Origin: Castanea sativa
Lineage: Eukaryota > Streptophyta > Magnoliopsida > Fagales > Fagaceae
Reading direction: 5' to 3'
Assembly: GCF_040712315.1 (NCBI RefSeq)
Contig: NC_134014.1
Location: 41,901,634 to 41,965,633, forward strand
Length of the DNA: 64,000 nt
The notes under the pieces are model-generated. The model worked only from the letters and a program-made list of their open reading frames with translations, was not told the DNA's origin and did not search any database. Of the stretch, positions 23,581-35,074 are shown in pieces. The position numbers and the translations under genes are program-made. Positions within the stretch are counted from its first letter, which is position 1; each line of letters opens with the position of its first letter.

Positions 23581-24742
23581 TAAATGGCTCTTTAAGGTTC
23601 GGAAGAAGGTTGCCAATTTACACAAGAAAGGTCTCAATGTTTGTTACACACTTACACGCATTAATACACAATCGCAAGTTTTTAATTAAAATCGCAACTT
23701 CCTTTTAAACAGAAATTGTAACTACTTAAATGGCCCTTTAAGGTTCGGAAGAAGGTTGCCAATTTACACAAGGAATGTCTCAATGGTCGTTACACACACG
23801 TATTAACACACAAACACATGTTTTTAACTAAAGTTGTGACTTCTTTTTAAACTGAAATTGTAACTACTTTTTTTATTTTTTTTATAGGGAAATTGTAACT
23901 ACTTAAATGGCCCTTTAGGGTCTGTTTAGTTGGAAGGATGGAAAAGTGAGAGGATAGAAAATAGAGAGAGGATGGAAAAGTGGGAGGATAGAAATTTTTT
24001 TAGTTTTCCTCAGTTGTGTTTGGTTGAGAGGGTGGAAAAGTAGAAGGATGGAAAACTTTTTGGTTTGGTTGAAAATAAGGTTTGTATAAATTTACCATCA
24101 TGTCCCTCTTAAATAAAAGAGAAAGTAATACATTATACTTTTTTAAAAAATTGTGTATAGATGAAAGTGGATATTTAAAAAAAATAGTATAAGAAATCAT
24201 CCAAAAGTGTTTTCTTAAAAAATAATAAAAATTAAAATTAAGATAAAAAATGAAAGAAAAGAAGAACCCACCACCTAACCAAACAAAAAAAAGGAAAAAA
24301 AAAACCAACGTTACAGTGGAAAGTCAAAAAAGAAAAAGAAGAAAAAAAAAACCAACATTACAGTGGAAAAAAAAAAAACCCAGAAAAGTGGGGGCAGTTT
24401 TGTTAAAAAAAAATTTCTCACTAATCACTCCAATTTTCTCTCCAATTTGAAGAGATTGTATTTTGAAGGGGGAGGAGAGAAAACTTGTGGGCCCCACCAC
24501 TTTTCTCTCCCCCTCCCCCTCACAACCAAACAGTAGATAATTTCATTTTCCACCCTATTTTCCTCTCCTTATTTTTCATCCTCCCTATTTTCACCCCAAC
24601 CAAACACACCCTTAAGGTTTGGAAGAAAGTTGCCAATTTACACAAGGAAGGTCCCAATGGTCGTTACACACACGCATTAACACACAAACACATGTTTTTA
24701 ACTAAAGTCGTGACTTCTTTTTAAATTGAAATTGTAACTATA
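23581..24742. repeat. 146-bp tandem repeat, three copies, the third split by a MITE
   Basis: Units begin TAAATGGCYCTTTAAGGTT at 23581, 23727 and 23904. Each continues with GAAGAARGTTGCCAATTTAC and ends AAATTGTAACTAC. The third unit is interrupted after CCCTTTA by the element 23918-24611 and resumes at 24612. No coding potential. Confidence 0.85.
23918..24611. mobile_element. Tourist-like MITE (694 bp)
   Basis: Begins GGGTCTGTTTAGTTGG and ends CCAACCAAACACACCC, an inverted repeat with few mismatches. TTA flanks both sides (23915-23917 and 24612-24614), and comparison with the intact neighbouring repeat units shows the unoccupied site. No transposase; the Lys-rich frames at 24250-24450 and 24000-24308 are low-complexity artefacts. 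Confidence 0.85.
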
Positions 24743-24745
24743 TAT

Positions 24746-26040
24746 AATTTCACTTAAAAACATGCACATGTATATTGTGTGTTAGTATACCTGTGTAAGA
24801 GTTATTTCTCTTTAATCATTAGCGCGGTTCATGTCTCTGATCACTTCGATGCCCATAGTCTTCGGAACAATAATTGAATTTGGTGTAAATTATGAGAGGA
24901 TCTCAATTCTCAACACTTCAAGCGTCACCATGAAAGCATACTACACAGTAGTTGTCTTGTTCTGATGAAAATAAGCCATTGAATCACCGAGGGGAAAATA
25001 ACATAATTGTATTGCCCTTTATCTTCATTATATCTTCCTCATCTATTGTTATAATGTAGATCCAGTAAGAATGTGATATAAATGATCTCTTACTGTGTCA
25101 TTTTTGCCTTAAGTTTCCTCTTAAAATCACAGATGATGACAAACTATATTTGAGTACTGAGGATGTATTAAATCCCGGAAAAATAATGCCATATAATTTA
25201 ATTCTTTCAAACATTGTTAGTTGTCACACAAGTTGTTGGAAAATTTTGGGAAATCAAAGTTGTGAGACAAATTCTATCACCCGTTGGATTTATTCTGCAG
25301 GAAGCTAATTAAATTGATGACCAAACATACAGTGTCAGTATGTTGCTCGTGTACGGGACGAGAAGAATCTAAGGTTGCTTATACCTTAGCTAGCCTCACC
25401 TAATTTACTAGTTTGGATGGTAGATGTTCCATAAAACATTATAGATTTCATTTGTAATGATCTCATCTCAATTTAAACAAATTTAAAGTTTTGATTCTTA
25501 ACAACAACAAAAAATGTCATGAGTATAGCACATTAGCACTATAAGTCCAACAAAGAGGTATATGGTTGGATTTGAGAGCCGAATCACATCCTTCATGTAT
25601 ATTGGAATTTCTTGGGGGTGACACTGTACTCTACCTCACTTTCCAATGATTCCAAAGCCACAAAATATGGCAAATGGTTGGAATTTCATGCCTATGATTT
25701 CATGGTGGCGCCACTATATTTTACCTCGCTCACCAGCTACTCCAAATCCTTCTCTTTGTCATTAGAAGGTCGGGCCTCAATAGAGTCCAATCTAAGGTAA
25801 ACTAAATAATTAATGAGAGTTAATTAGTTACTACCTTGTAGAGAGAAAATAGTCACCTAACACGAATTGATTATATTATATAGTACTAGTACCTACCTCA
25901 CATTTTATTATGTAGTACTAGAAATATAGCTATGTGATGCACGAATTGATTAAAAAATTAATGTGAAAGACAAAAAAAATTATAAATATTATTGAATCTG
26001 TCATAGTAATTAGTGTGTCACTTGAAACTTTAAATAAACT
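24746..26040. other. Intergenic sequence, no gene seen
   Basis: AT-rich DNA with only short open frames (such as 25612-25800) that show no domain or splice context. I recognise nothing else in it. Confidence 0.55.
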
Positions 26041-26049
26041 ATATATATA

Positions 26050-26810
26050 GGAGTAGCAATGGAAAATGGGTCAAGCCCATTTCAATGAGTAGCAATGGGA
26101 AACCTCTCAAAACTATTCCCGTGGAGTTCCGAGCATACTCTCAACCCCAAAACACTTTTCTAAAATTATAAGCAGGGGCGATCCTTCGATAAGTGAAAGA
26201 AGTACAACGGGAGATCGATCCCACCCTTACTATTTTTGGCGAGATGACGCTCTTACCAAGACCACATCTGGAAACCTTCTGAAAGGATAAAGATCACAAA
26301 AGTCCTCATCTCCGAATTAATGAGAGGTTCTTTACCTAATCTTTTCCACATTAAATACATATAGGATAACCTAAACAGTACAAACAACCCCCAAAAGTCA
26401 TGTTTCATGATTGAAAGAGGGGAGAATCAAGGAAGGATGTGAGAAATATCTCCAAAAAATTCAGTTGGGAGCAAGCCAGTTGGAGGGATAAGGGCAGGAA
26501 AAATGTTTATAAAAGGGTGAAGGCAACCAAAGGGAAGGGGTCGAAAAATATCAAGAGATAAACCTAGAGAAGAGAGAGAAAAAGTGAGATTTATGATGTT
26601 TTCCTTTTCTTTTTAATTCCCCCACAGGAAAGGAGTTGTACAAATTTGCTTGTAATATTTTTGCAATCTTGCTTTGAGAAGTCAGTTGTTTGAGTTTTCC
26701 ACTGTAGAATTTTCAACTTGTTCTATTGATAAATAAATTGTGCAATTTAGTTACCTAAGGATTAAACCGTTCTTAAATTAACCAATGTTTCATTTATCGA
26801 GTTTCTAACA
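26050..26810 (+). mobile_element. Possible degenerate solo LTR
   Basis: The stretch has the layout of a retrotransposon LTR: a GC-richer first part, a TATA box (TTTATAAAAGGGTG near 26508), a purine-rich leader, and an end TTTCTAACA followed by a C run. A matching start and a TSD were not found, so the limits are approximate. Confidence 0.35.
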
Positions 26811-27162
26811 CCCCCCCCCCCTCGCCCCCACACACATATATATTCGCTTGATGCAGGATAATATGAGCGTACAAGTTTTATTATATTAAAATACAAAATT
26901 ATGGTAGATGATTAAAATAATTAAAATATATTTTAAATTTTTTTTTAACATTTTTTATAATAGAATTATAGTTTGAATAAAATATTAAATTTATTGAAAC
27001 TTAGATAATAGATTACCTAAATTTAACTATCATAAAAATTCATAAGATAAATAAAATTTCAATTGTATTTTTTTTTAATTTCTTGAAAATTAAATAATAG
27101 AGTTTTAGCTAAAATGCTATCCTAATTTTAATAAGATAAATTAATTTAATAATTAATAAAAG

Positions 27163-27918
27163 TGTAAGTGCACAATTTGTACCCGGTTCAATCACTAGAC
27201 GGACTCAGGCCCAAAGAGCCTTATACAATAAAATTTGTAGAGTGTGGGCTTAAAACCTAGACTATGGATGTTGGATAAAGAGAAGAATCAGGCTAGATTG
27301 CCGTTATCCGCGTGTTCAATAGATGAGAATAGCAAATAAACTCTCCTCGGACGTAATCTGAGGACCAATTGTATTGCCTTTCTCTTCTTAAGAACAATAT
27401 TACAACTACCTTTTTTCGTCCCCCTCCTATCATACCTCTCTTGTTATTTTATATCCATCTTCTTCTTCCTTTCTTCTTCCACGTGTAACACAGATCTTCC
27501 CCTTAGATACTTGTCCCATCCTGCACCTTCTTGAAGTCTTCAAACACCAGCTGGAAGGCTGAACATTACTGTTCAGAGGTCATTTCTCCACTAATGCGGC
27601 CAGGGAGGTAGGTGCAGAGTCTTTAATGTGGTGGTAGTAGCCTTTTCCCCTTTGATATTTATCATACGCTCTTACTTCCAATAACCGTGGGATCATGCCT
27701 TTACCCAACAGATCTTCCGGAGTTCTCCCTCCAAACCTCTTAACATGTCCTATGACCTTTACTTGACCCATCCGAGGAGATACTCCTCATCGGACAGCTC
27801 CTCCAACCCTTATAGCACGAACTGGTCTGCGGACCTCAAAGGCTATGCTCGAACAGACTTTCTCCACCAAATCAGGCCTAAGGCCCAAATACATATTTTA
27901 ATAATTTTACCCCCTACA
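27163..27918 (-). repeat. 3' LTR of the outer Tat element
   Basis: 756 bp, TGTAAGTGCACAATTTG at the left and CCCCCTACA at the right. It pairs with 49441-50197. Minus-strand transcription is expected, with a TATA-like ATATAAAA near 27455. Confidence 0.92.
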
Positions 27919-28414
27919 ATAGCCACTCAAAACTTCATTTTTCCCCCCATCCGAGGAGAGAAATGGAGTTTTGAACCAACAGCGCAGCGTCCACACACTT
28001 TGCGAACCGCCACACGTGTTGGGGTCATCTTGCTTCTTTTAAACCTCCCCTGACGCTTCGTAACCGGGAATACTCGCATTAATGACTACAAGTTATGTCT
28101 TGTTCCCCACGTTCAATGGTGAGATGAGCATCCAACGGTTCGGGTTCCTTCTCAAAATTTGGGCGGGATAACTCTGATTCGAGGCCACCTCCCACACCCT
28201 AAAACGCCTAGGAAACCGAATCTCCATCCATCCTTTCAGAAATCAATCACATCTAAGAATTACTCATTCTCTTTCCTCCCAAGAAGCTCGTGAAGAATTG
28301 TCTAACTATTTCCCGTAAGTTCTCAATCTTCTCTATTCATTTCTCCTCGACTATTGTCCTCGGCCACCAATTACACCTTTTCCCTCTCCAAACATACATT
28401 CACACCCCTACCAA

Positions 28415-31400
28415 ATGGGTAGATTTAAGTGTTTAGTAGATACCGACGCCGGTATGGAGGGCTTTCAGGCCAAATATCATATTCCCTAAGACGTAGGCTT
28501 GAGATATTGCACTGTAGAAGCCATAGGTAATGCTAGAACAGAGGGAGAAGTTATCATCCCCATTATCGCATTCCTAGAGGGTGGGATGACCCTTCCCATG
28601 AGAAATGTAACCAGCGAGTACCTACGTAACCATAGGTTATACCCAGATCAATGCACACCAAATGTATTTAGAATCTTAGGTTGTGTCGACGCTCTAAATG
28701 AACAAATGGGTCTGAACTTCACATGGCATGACGTCGTTTACATGTATGAGTGCCATAAACTTAAAGACGTAGGATACTACCTTAAATCCAGATCTAGCAT
28801 TGTTAGGCTCATATCTTGTCTTCCTAAATCCAACAAAGGCATGAAAGACGACTATCTTATCGCCTCAGGAAACTAGTCTGACGGTCCTCATTGCCCAGTC
28901 AAATGGGGAGACCCAAGTGTGACTCTATAGGAGTTAGATTCCCTAACCTATGACTTAGTCCTATTAACTTCACCATTTCTGGTTATCTTGTTTGTTTTTC
29001 CCTTTTTACCTGATATTCGCTGCTAACCTAACTACACTTGTCTCTTCGGATGTTTTTGCAGACAAATAACTCGTACGACCTCGTTTAAGTCTTTGCAGCG
29101 TTGCGGATCTCAATCGCATCCTTTGATGCGAATAGTTTGTAAGCGAAGACCTGCAAGTAAGGGTAGCCCATTTGATACTGGGATACGATCCTTTATCAAA
29201 CGATTTCCAAGAGATTGGTAACGCGATCACTGCAGGTGACCAGAGACGTAAAAGGATAGATATTTCAAGACCGGGCTTCCTTTCTGCCCACGAACTTCCA
29301 AACGACCCCTCCGTCATCTTGTATTCTCGCCCCATTGCAGCAGTTCCTCTTTCGGCGCATTCCCAGATGACAAACATCTGAGAAGAACCGACATCTTCAC
29401 AACAATCGCTTGACGAGGAAATTGATCAGTTTTGTCTTGAAGAAGCTGAGAGACCTCAAGAGGATCACCTCGTCATCCTCTCGGATGAAGAATACGTGCC
29501 TGTAGAAACTTCTGGCATAAAGGGTTTGATAATAGCACAGTCCGACTCTAGCTCTGAGGAAGACGACATGTCTACTCTTAGAAAGCTGATGTCTAAGAGT
29601 GGCACACAGGCTTGCAAAAGGGGGCGGTTGGGTCGCAACCCCCTCCCATTCTGCCACCACCTCCTCCTCCCACCGATCCTAAGATTCATGCCCCAGATCC
29701 TAAGAGGAAGAGGAAGAACGAAGCCAAGGAAGCAGAGGTGGAGAGGCAGAAGAAACTTAAGCAACAACAACAACAACAGAAAGCAGGCAAAGGTAAAACG
29801 CGTGCCTCTTCGGTAGAAAGTGGGGATAATCGCGACCTGGCCGAGGTACGCCGGGCACATGCTAATTGGTCTCCCGACCTAAAACTAGATGGGGCTCCCA
29901 TTTCTTGTCAGTCCAGCATCAGGGCGTTCCAACAAGGACATGCCCATCACCTGGCCGACGCATTGGAACAACCTCTTCTCCTACAGAAGGACATGGAGGC
30001 TCTAAATAAGATGACTCAGCCACATCTCTTTCTCTCCCTAAAAAGAGACTTGGCTTTGGTAAGTATCCTTCAATTATTTCCATAATGCATTTGCTAAGTG
30101 AATTTGCTTCAACAATAGTGCATTTGTTCAATATTTCAATGCAGGCCGTTCAGGAAGTCTTTGCTGCAGAGAGATGGGTGGAAAACTCTCGGAAAAAGGC
30201 TATAGCCGAACTCCAGGTCAGAATCGAGACCAAGAAGGCCTTAGGCCAAGCCCTAGTGGAGAACGAGGATCTGACCAAGAAGTTGGCAGATGAAAAAAGG
30301 GAGAGAAACGGTGCCAAGGCCAGCCTTAAAATGATCAAAACGCAAGTGGAGGGGCAACAAAAACTCCTGCACCAAAAGGACGAGGACCTGTCTAAGGCTC
30401 AGCAAGAAAACTCTGACTTAAATAAAGAATGATAGGCCAAAAACGTATTTGACCCCTTGTGATGGATTAATTGATTAATTAGCCAAGTTCAATTAATTAA
30501 CCAATTTAACATGCAAACGCGTTGTAGCACAAACAAATCACCAATTAAACTAAGTATGCAGCGGAAAATAAATGACACGGTGATTTGTTTATGAATGGGG
30601 AAAACCTACACGGTAAAAACCCCACCTGGTGATTTTAAGGTCACCACTCTCGAAACTCCACTATTATCACAACAAGCGGTTACAAGTAAAAGAATCCCAA
30701 GTACCTTACCAACCTATAGTTGAACCCTTACCCCAATACCCAATTGGACTTGTTCTGTAGTGACAGTTTCTCTTTTTGATGCACGGCTTCCAGTACGTGA
30801 CTAACCAATTGCACAGATCCCAGTACGCGACTCCAATCACCAACTAGAGAAGATTTGTTGGCTGCAAAGTTCTTCAATTCATCCACACGATGAAGATCAA
30901 GAAGATACTTGGTTACAAAACCCTACGGTGCAAAGACACAGCAACTTCTTCACAAGAGAGATGAACTAGGGCAAGAACTTCGTCTCAAGTTACAATTTGC
31001 ATGAACAAGGAATTCTCAATGCTTGTGCAACTTGCCACACTTTGACGGCCCTTAAAATAATCCTTTTATATGTCTAGGGTAAGGAGAAAAGAAGGCCCAA
31101 AGACACATCCACGGATTAGAGTTAAAACAGAACTAGGAATCTGTTTTTCTTAAATCTCGACAGCTACAGGTGTCGAGGTACTGTCGAGTAGCTGTCGAGC
31201 CTCGGGGCTAGATCAGCTTCTTAAAGCTCGATAGATGCAGCTGTCGAGCTAGCTGTTGAGCTTTAATGAAGAGCACTTCTCAACTTGTTTCTTGGATAGA
31301 CTTGCATGGCTTTAACACTTGATCTTGAAACCTTGTTTCTTGAAGCATTAACCTCATCCTAAATCTACCCAATTACAAGTAAAGTGCGTTTTGAAAAAGG

Positions 31401-32014
31401 ATTAGCCAATTACATAAATAATGAATGACATATGTTCGAAACAAGTGAAACACATATGTCCTAACAAAGAGCTTGCTCGAGCGAAGGAGGAGGCTCGTAC
31501 CCTCAAGGAAACCATGGAGGTTGCTAGGAAAGCTACTTTCAATGAAGGGGTTGAGACAATAGAAGATCGGCTGACAGAGGAGTTGGCAGAGCTATGTAGG
31601 GAGTATTGCCAACAAATATGGGTAGAAGCTCTGAACGTGTTTGGAATTCCCTCGACCTCGGAGTTAAGGAAACCTGAGAATATTTGGATTCCCTAGGACA
31701 TCCAAGTGTTCGAAGAGCTTCCTCCTGCCATGCCTACCCCCGAGACTGCGCCTTCAACACAGCCATCCATCATCCAAGAGCCCATTCCAACTCCTAAAGA
31801 ACCTGCTGGTTTCGACAAAGAGAAGGAACATGGTGGCGAAGTCAAGAAGTGCCCGAGCAAGGATGCCAAGCCAAATGTTCCTCCAAAAATGAAAAAAGAC
31901 AAAAGGAAACAAGTCCAAACCTCATTTGAAACGGAACTTAAACAAACTGAGGAAGTGGATATGACCAAAGAGGCTGCCAACAGGTCCAAACAGGACCCTC
32001 CCACCAAGACTTAA
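28415..32014 (+). pseudogene. Antisense gene of the outer Tat element, decayed
   Basis: Lies on the strand opposite to gag-pol, next to the 3' LTR. It aligns by eye with the antisense gene of the third element (62004 onward): MGR start, IPxIAFxEGGM, CxPNVxRILGCxDALN, VRLISCLP, then the intron, then LGY....RPGFLS. Exon 1 starts at 28415, exon 2 covers about 29062-30058, and exon 3 runs from 30145 to the TAA ending at 32014, interrupted by the solo LTR 30430-31466. Stops at 28487, 28874, near 29066, in the rest of the first 100 bp of exon 2, and at 31694 show decay. The end of exon 2 is Pro/Lys/Gln-rich; exon 3 is a long charged coiled coil. The domain resembles the Pfam family of putative gypsy-type transposon proteins (PF04195) as I recall it; function unknown. 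Confidence 0.8.
30430..31466. mobile_element. Solo LTR inserted in the antisense gene
   Basis: A 1037-bp segment beginning TGATAGGCCAAAAACG and ending CATATGTCCTAACA. The flanks are AAGAA (30425-30429) and AAGAG (31467-31471), a 5-bp TSD with one mismatch. Excising it restores the reading frame of the surrounding coiled-coil exon (..DLNKE / ELARAKEEA..). The start resembles Copia Maximus/SIRE-type LTRs as I remember them, so Copia is likely but not proven. Confidence 0.88.
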
Positions 32015-32360
32015 AGCATAGGCCAGTTAGGACCCCATCTTCCTTATGAATAAATTTTTTGGTATTAGGGCTTTTATCTTAACTTTTTTTTTTTTTTCAA
32101 AGTTTCATTTCCAATGTATCTCTTGACAAAAATTAATGAGAAACTTGAAGAGTTGTTCTTTAACTAATTTCCAATCTCCAATAGTAAAATACTAATTCAA
32201 TTTTCCTTAATGTAAATTATATGCATGAACTGTAATAGATGAAGTACAACAACATACAATTTAAGACTTAACTTGGTATTTAGTTTAGGGTATAAAGCAA
32301 ACCGTCAATCTTACCATAGTTTATCAATACGTCAATTTCCATGAGCCATGTAACCACAGG

Positions 32361-33910
32361 ACATGGTTTTTGTTTGATACTTAGAGTAGTGGACCCGACA
32401 TAATGTTAATTTCCCCAAAATAGAAGGCTCGAGGACCCGACGTAACCTAGGTTCTGTTTAACATTCAATCAGATATCAATTTTCATAAGGTACGTGATCT
32501 GAGGACCATCCATGACCAAGTTTCTGTTTGATATTTATAACAAATAGATCGTAATGTTAATTTCCCCAAAGTAGAAGGTTCGAGGACCCGACGTAACTAA
32601 GGTTCTGTTTAACATTGAATAAGATATCAATTTTCACAAGGTACGTGGTCCGAGGACCATCCATGACCAAGTTTCTGTTTGATATTTATAACAAATAGAT
32701 CGCAATGTTAATTTTCCCAAAGTAGAAGGTCCGAGGACCCGACGTAACTAAGGTTCTATTTAACATTGAATAAGATATCAATTTCCACAAGGTACGTGGT
32801 CCGAGGACCATCCATGACCAAGTTTCTGTTTGATATTTATAACAAATAGATCGCAATGTTAATTTCCTTAAAGTAGAAGGTTCGAGGACCCGACGTAACT
32901 AAGGTTCTGTTTAACATTGAATAAGACATCAATTTTCACAAGGTACGTGGTTCGAGGACCATCCATGACCAAGTTTCTGTTTGATATTTATAAAAAATAG
33001 ATTGCAATGTTAATTTCTCTAAAGTAGAAGGTCTGAGGACCCGACGTAACTAAGATTCTGTTTAACATTGAATAAGATATCAATTTTCATAAGGTACGTG
33101 GTCCGATGACCATCCATGACCAAGTTTCTGTTTGATATTTATAACAAATAGATCGCAATGTTAATTTCTCCAAAGTAGAAGGTCCGAGGACCCGACGTAA
33201 CTATGTTTCTGTTTAACATTGAATAAGATATCAATTTCCACAAGATACGTGGTCTGAGGACCATCCACGACCAAGTTTCTGTTTGATATTTATAATAAAT
33301 AGTTCGCAATGTTAATTTCCCCAAAGTAGAAGGTCCGAGGACCCGACGCAACTAAGGTTCTGGTTGACATTGAATAAGATATCAATTTCCACAAGGTACG
33401 GGGTCCAAGGACCATCCATGACCAAGTTTTTGTTTGATATTTATAACAAATAGATCGCAATGTTAATTTCCCCAAAGTAGAAGGTCTGAGGACCCGACGT
33501 AACTAAGGTTTTGTTTAACATTTGAATAAGATATCAATTTCCACAAGGTACGTGGTTCGAGGACCATCCATGACCAAGTTTCTGTTTGATATTTATAACA
33601 AATAGATCGCAATGTTAATTTCCCCAAAGTAGAAGGTCCGAAGACTCGACGTAACTAAGGTTCTGTTTAACATTGAATAAGATATCAATTTCCACAATGT
33701 ACGTGATCCGAAGACCATCCATGACCAAGTTTCTGTTTGATATTTATAACAAATAGATCGCAATGTTAATTTTCCTAAAGTAGAAGGTCTGAGGACCCGA
33801 CGTAACTAAGGTTTTGTTTAACATTGAATAAGATATCAATTTCCACAAGGTACGTGATCCGAGGACCATCCATGACCAAGTTTCTGTTTGATATTTATAA
33901 TAAATAGATC
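32361..33910. repeat. 151-bp tandem repeat array, ten copies
   Basis: The phrase CATGACCAAG and its variants recur at 32511, 32662, 32813, 32964, 33115, 33266, 33417, 33569, 33720 and 33871. The spacing is 151 bp, except 152 once because of one extra base. Each unit contains GGTCCGAGGACC, CCGACGTAACTAAGG and TTTCTGTTTGATATTTAT. The array sits between the end of pol and the end of the antisense gene. Repeated short frames on the minus strand (GPRTFYFGEINIA) are a by-product. Confidence 0.95.
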
Positions 33911-33954
33911 GAAACACAACATAATGATAATTGAACAAAAATGACAAAAGTGCA

Positions 33955-34079
33955 TTTCATTAATAGTAATACATTCGCAGGTTATTTACATTCCAAAGAC
34001 GTTGTACAATTTTTTCATCTAAATCGGCTAAGCGATACGACCCTGTACTCGCAACAGAGGTGATTCGATATGGTCCTTC
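33955..34079 (-). pseudogene. Integrase tail of the outer Tat element, cut off by the nested insertion
   Basis: On the minus strand this reads as the C-terminal end of a Gypsy integrase with stops and frame losses (GPYRI-like start, LADLDxKIVQRLWNVN-like end). It continues the integrase that stops at 44227 on the other side of the nested element. The flanking CCAGG copies mark the break. Confidence 0.7.
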
Positions 34080-34084
34080 CCAGG

Positions 34085-34733
34085 TGATGATGCCAAGAAA
34101 ATCAGTAGGTTGGATGCTTCGGACTTGAAAGGACTACTGGTTCTTTCTACGGCCTGAAAAAGAAAGAAAAGCGTATCAAAGGCGACCGGGGCTGCCGGCC
34201 AAAAATCCTCCGATGGTAAAGTTAGTTTTCCCTCTAAGTAATCTGAGTTCCAACTTTTTTGAGTAAAAACTCAACATACCTTGGCCTTGTCTGAATCAGT
34301 CTTTATATAGTGCCTTCATAGACGGTTATCGAAATAGGAACCTCTCCTGGATTCGAGGCTTAAACGTAACTGCCATAACCGTCCAGGAGTTACACTTCTA
34401 TTTCACAACGGATACATGACCGTTATGCGTGGGATACGGGATTGTCACATTATATTCGGAGATTCTCCCAAGTATGGTGCCCTCGTCCTGAATTTCCTTC
34501 GTCGAGTGCACCTGCTGATTCCAAGTGTGAAATCCTAGTCCATGGATCTTCACGTGGACGAGTCCTTTCAGGGTAGGCTGTGCGCATCCCACGGACGAGG
34601 GATGTAGGTTCGCTATCACCCTCTGGACGCCCTTGTTCGTTACCCTCGTCCTGAGGATAACTTCTGGACGGCTGCCGAGGTGATGACCGTCCATGGACGG
34701 TTTGAGTGGTTTGAGTGTTTTCATCCCATATCA
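34085..34733 (-). repeat. 3' LTR of the nested Tat element
   Basis: 649 bp, TGATGATGCC...CCATATCA on the plus strand. A TATA-like ACTATATAAAGAC lies near 34295-34310 in the minus-strand sense. The 108-codon frame at 34398-34724 recurs at 43886-44212 only because the LTRs are identical. Confidence 0.97.
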
Positions 34734-34752
34734 GTTGCCCCTCGTCCAGGAG
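34734..34752 (-). promoter_or_regulatory. Polypurine tract of the nested element
   Basis: On the minus strand GGACGAGGGGCAAC abuts the 3' LTR, the expected position of the plus-strand primer for reverse transcription. Confidence 0.6.
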
Positions 34753-34897
34753 TTATATGATGTACCAATAGATTTTAAAACGCACCACGTGTCACACATC
34801 CATAGGAGGTTAGTCAACTGGTTTACTCCTCCGAGGCATGCGCCAAGTGTCACCTTATAATTAGGTTTGTCGTTGCGGTTACCGAGACTTTTCTGCT

Positions 34898-34906
34898 TAT
34901 AAATAG
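34898..34906 (+). promoter_or_regulatory. TATA box of the nested element's antisense gene
   Basis: TATAAATAG, 177 bp before the ATG at 35075 and followed by pyrimidine-rich sequence. It lies outside the LTR on the strand opposite to gag-pol, so the antisense gene appears to have its own promoter. Confidence 0.6.
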
Positions 34907-35074
34907 TGGTTTCTCTCTCATGCCCCTCTCACTTTTTCAAATTTTCCGCTTTGACACTCTCGTCCGTCGCTTCGTCTAAGAATATCCTCAGCGTCCTTAG
35001 TGTCCCTCGTCTAGAGCCAGGTAATCTTTCTATACTTACTTTAGCTTTCCTTGTTAAGTGTTAGGACGTTTTCA

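Noticed and set aside
24250..24450. Lys-rich small protein
   Set aside because: A-rich sequence inside a MITE gives low-complexity translation only.
29496..30131. Overlapping frames on both strands of 100 or more codons
   Set aside because: Alternative frames of exon 2 of the outer antisense pseudogene; only the frame matching the third element shows conservation.
32361..33910. Regular repeats resembling a CRISPR array
   Set aside because: The whole 151-bp unit is repeated without unique spacers, and the context is a plant retrotransposon.
34398..34724. 108-codon frame on the minus strand, repeated exactly at 43886-44212
   Set aside because: It lies wholly inside the LTR; the duplication is the LTR pair itself. 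No domain.
35021..35064. Possible 5' UTR introns just before the antisense ATGs (also 61940-61995)
   Set aside because: GT...AG pairs exist but enclose only 44 and 56 nt, shorter than plant introns normally are.
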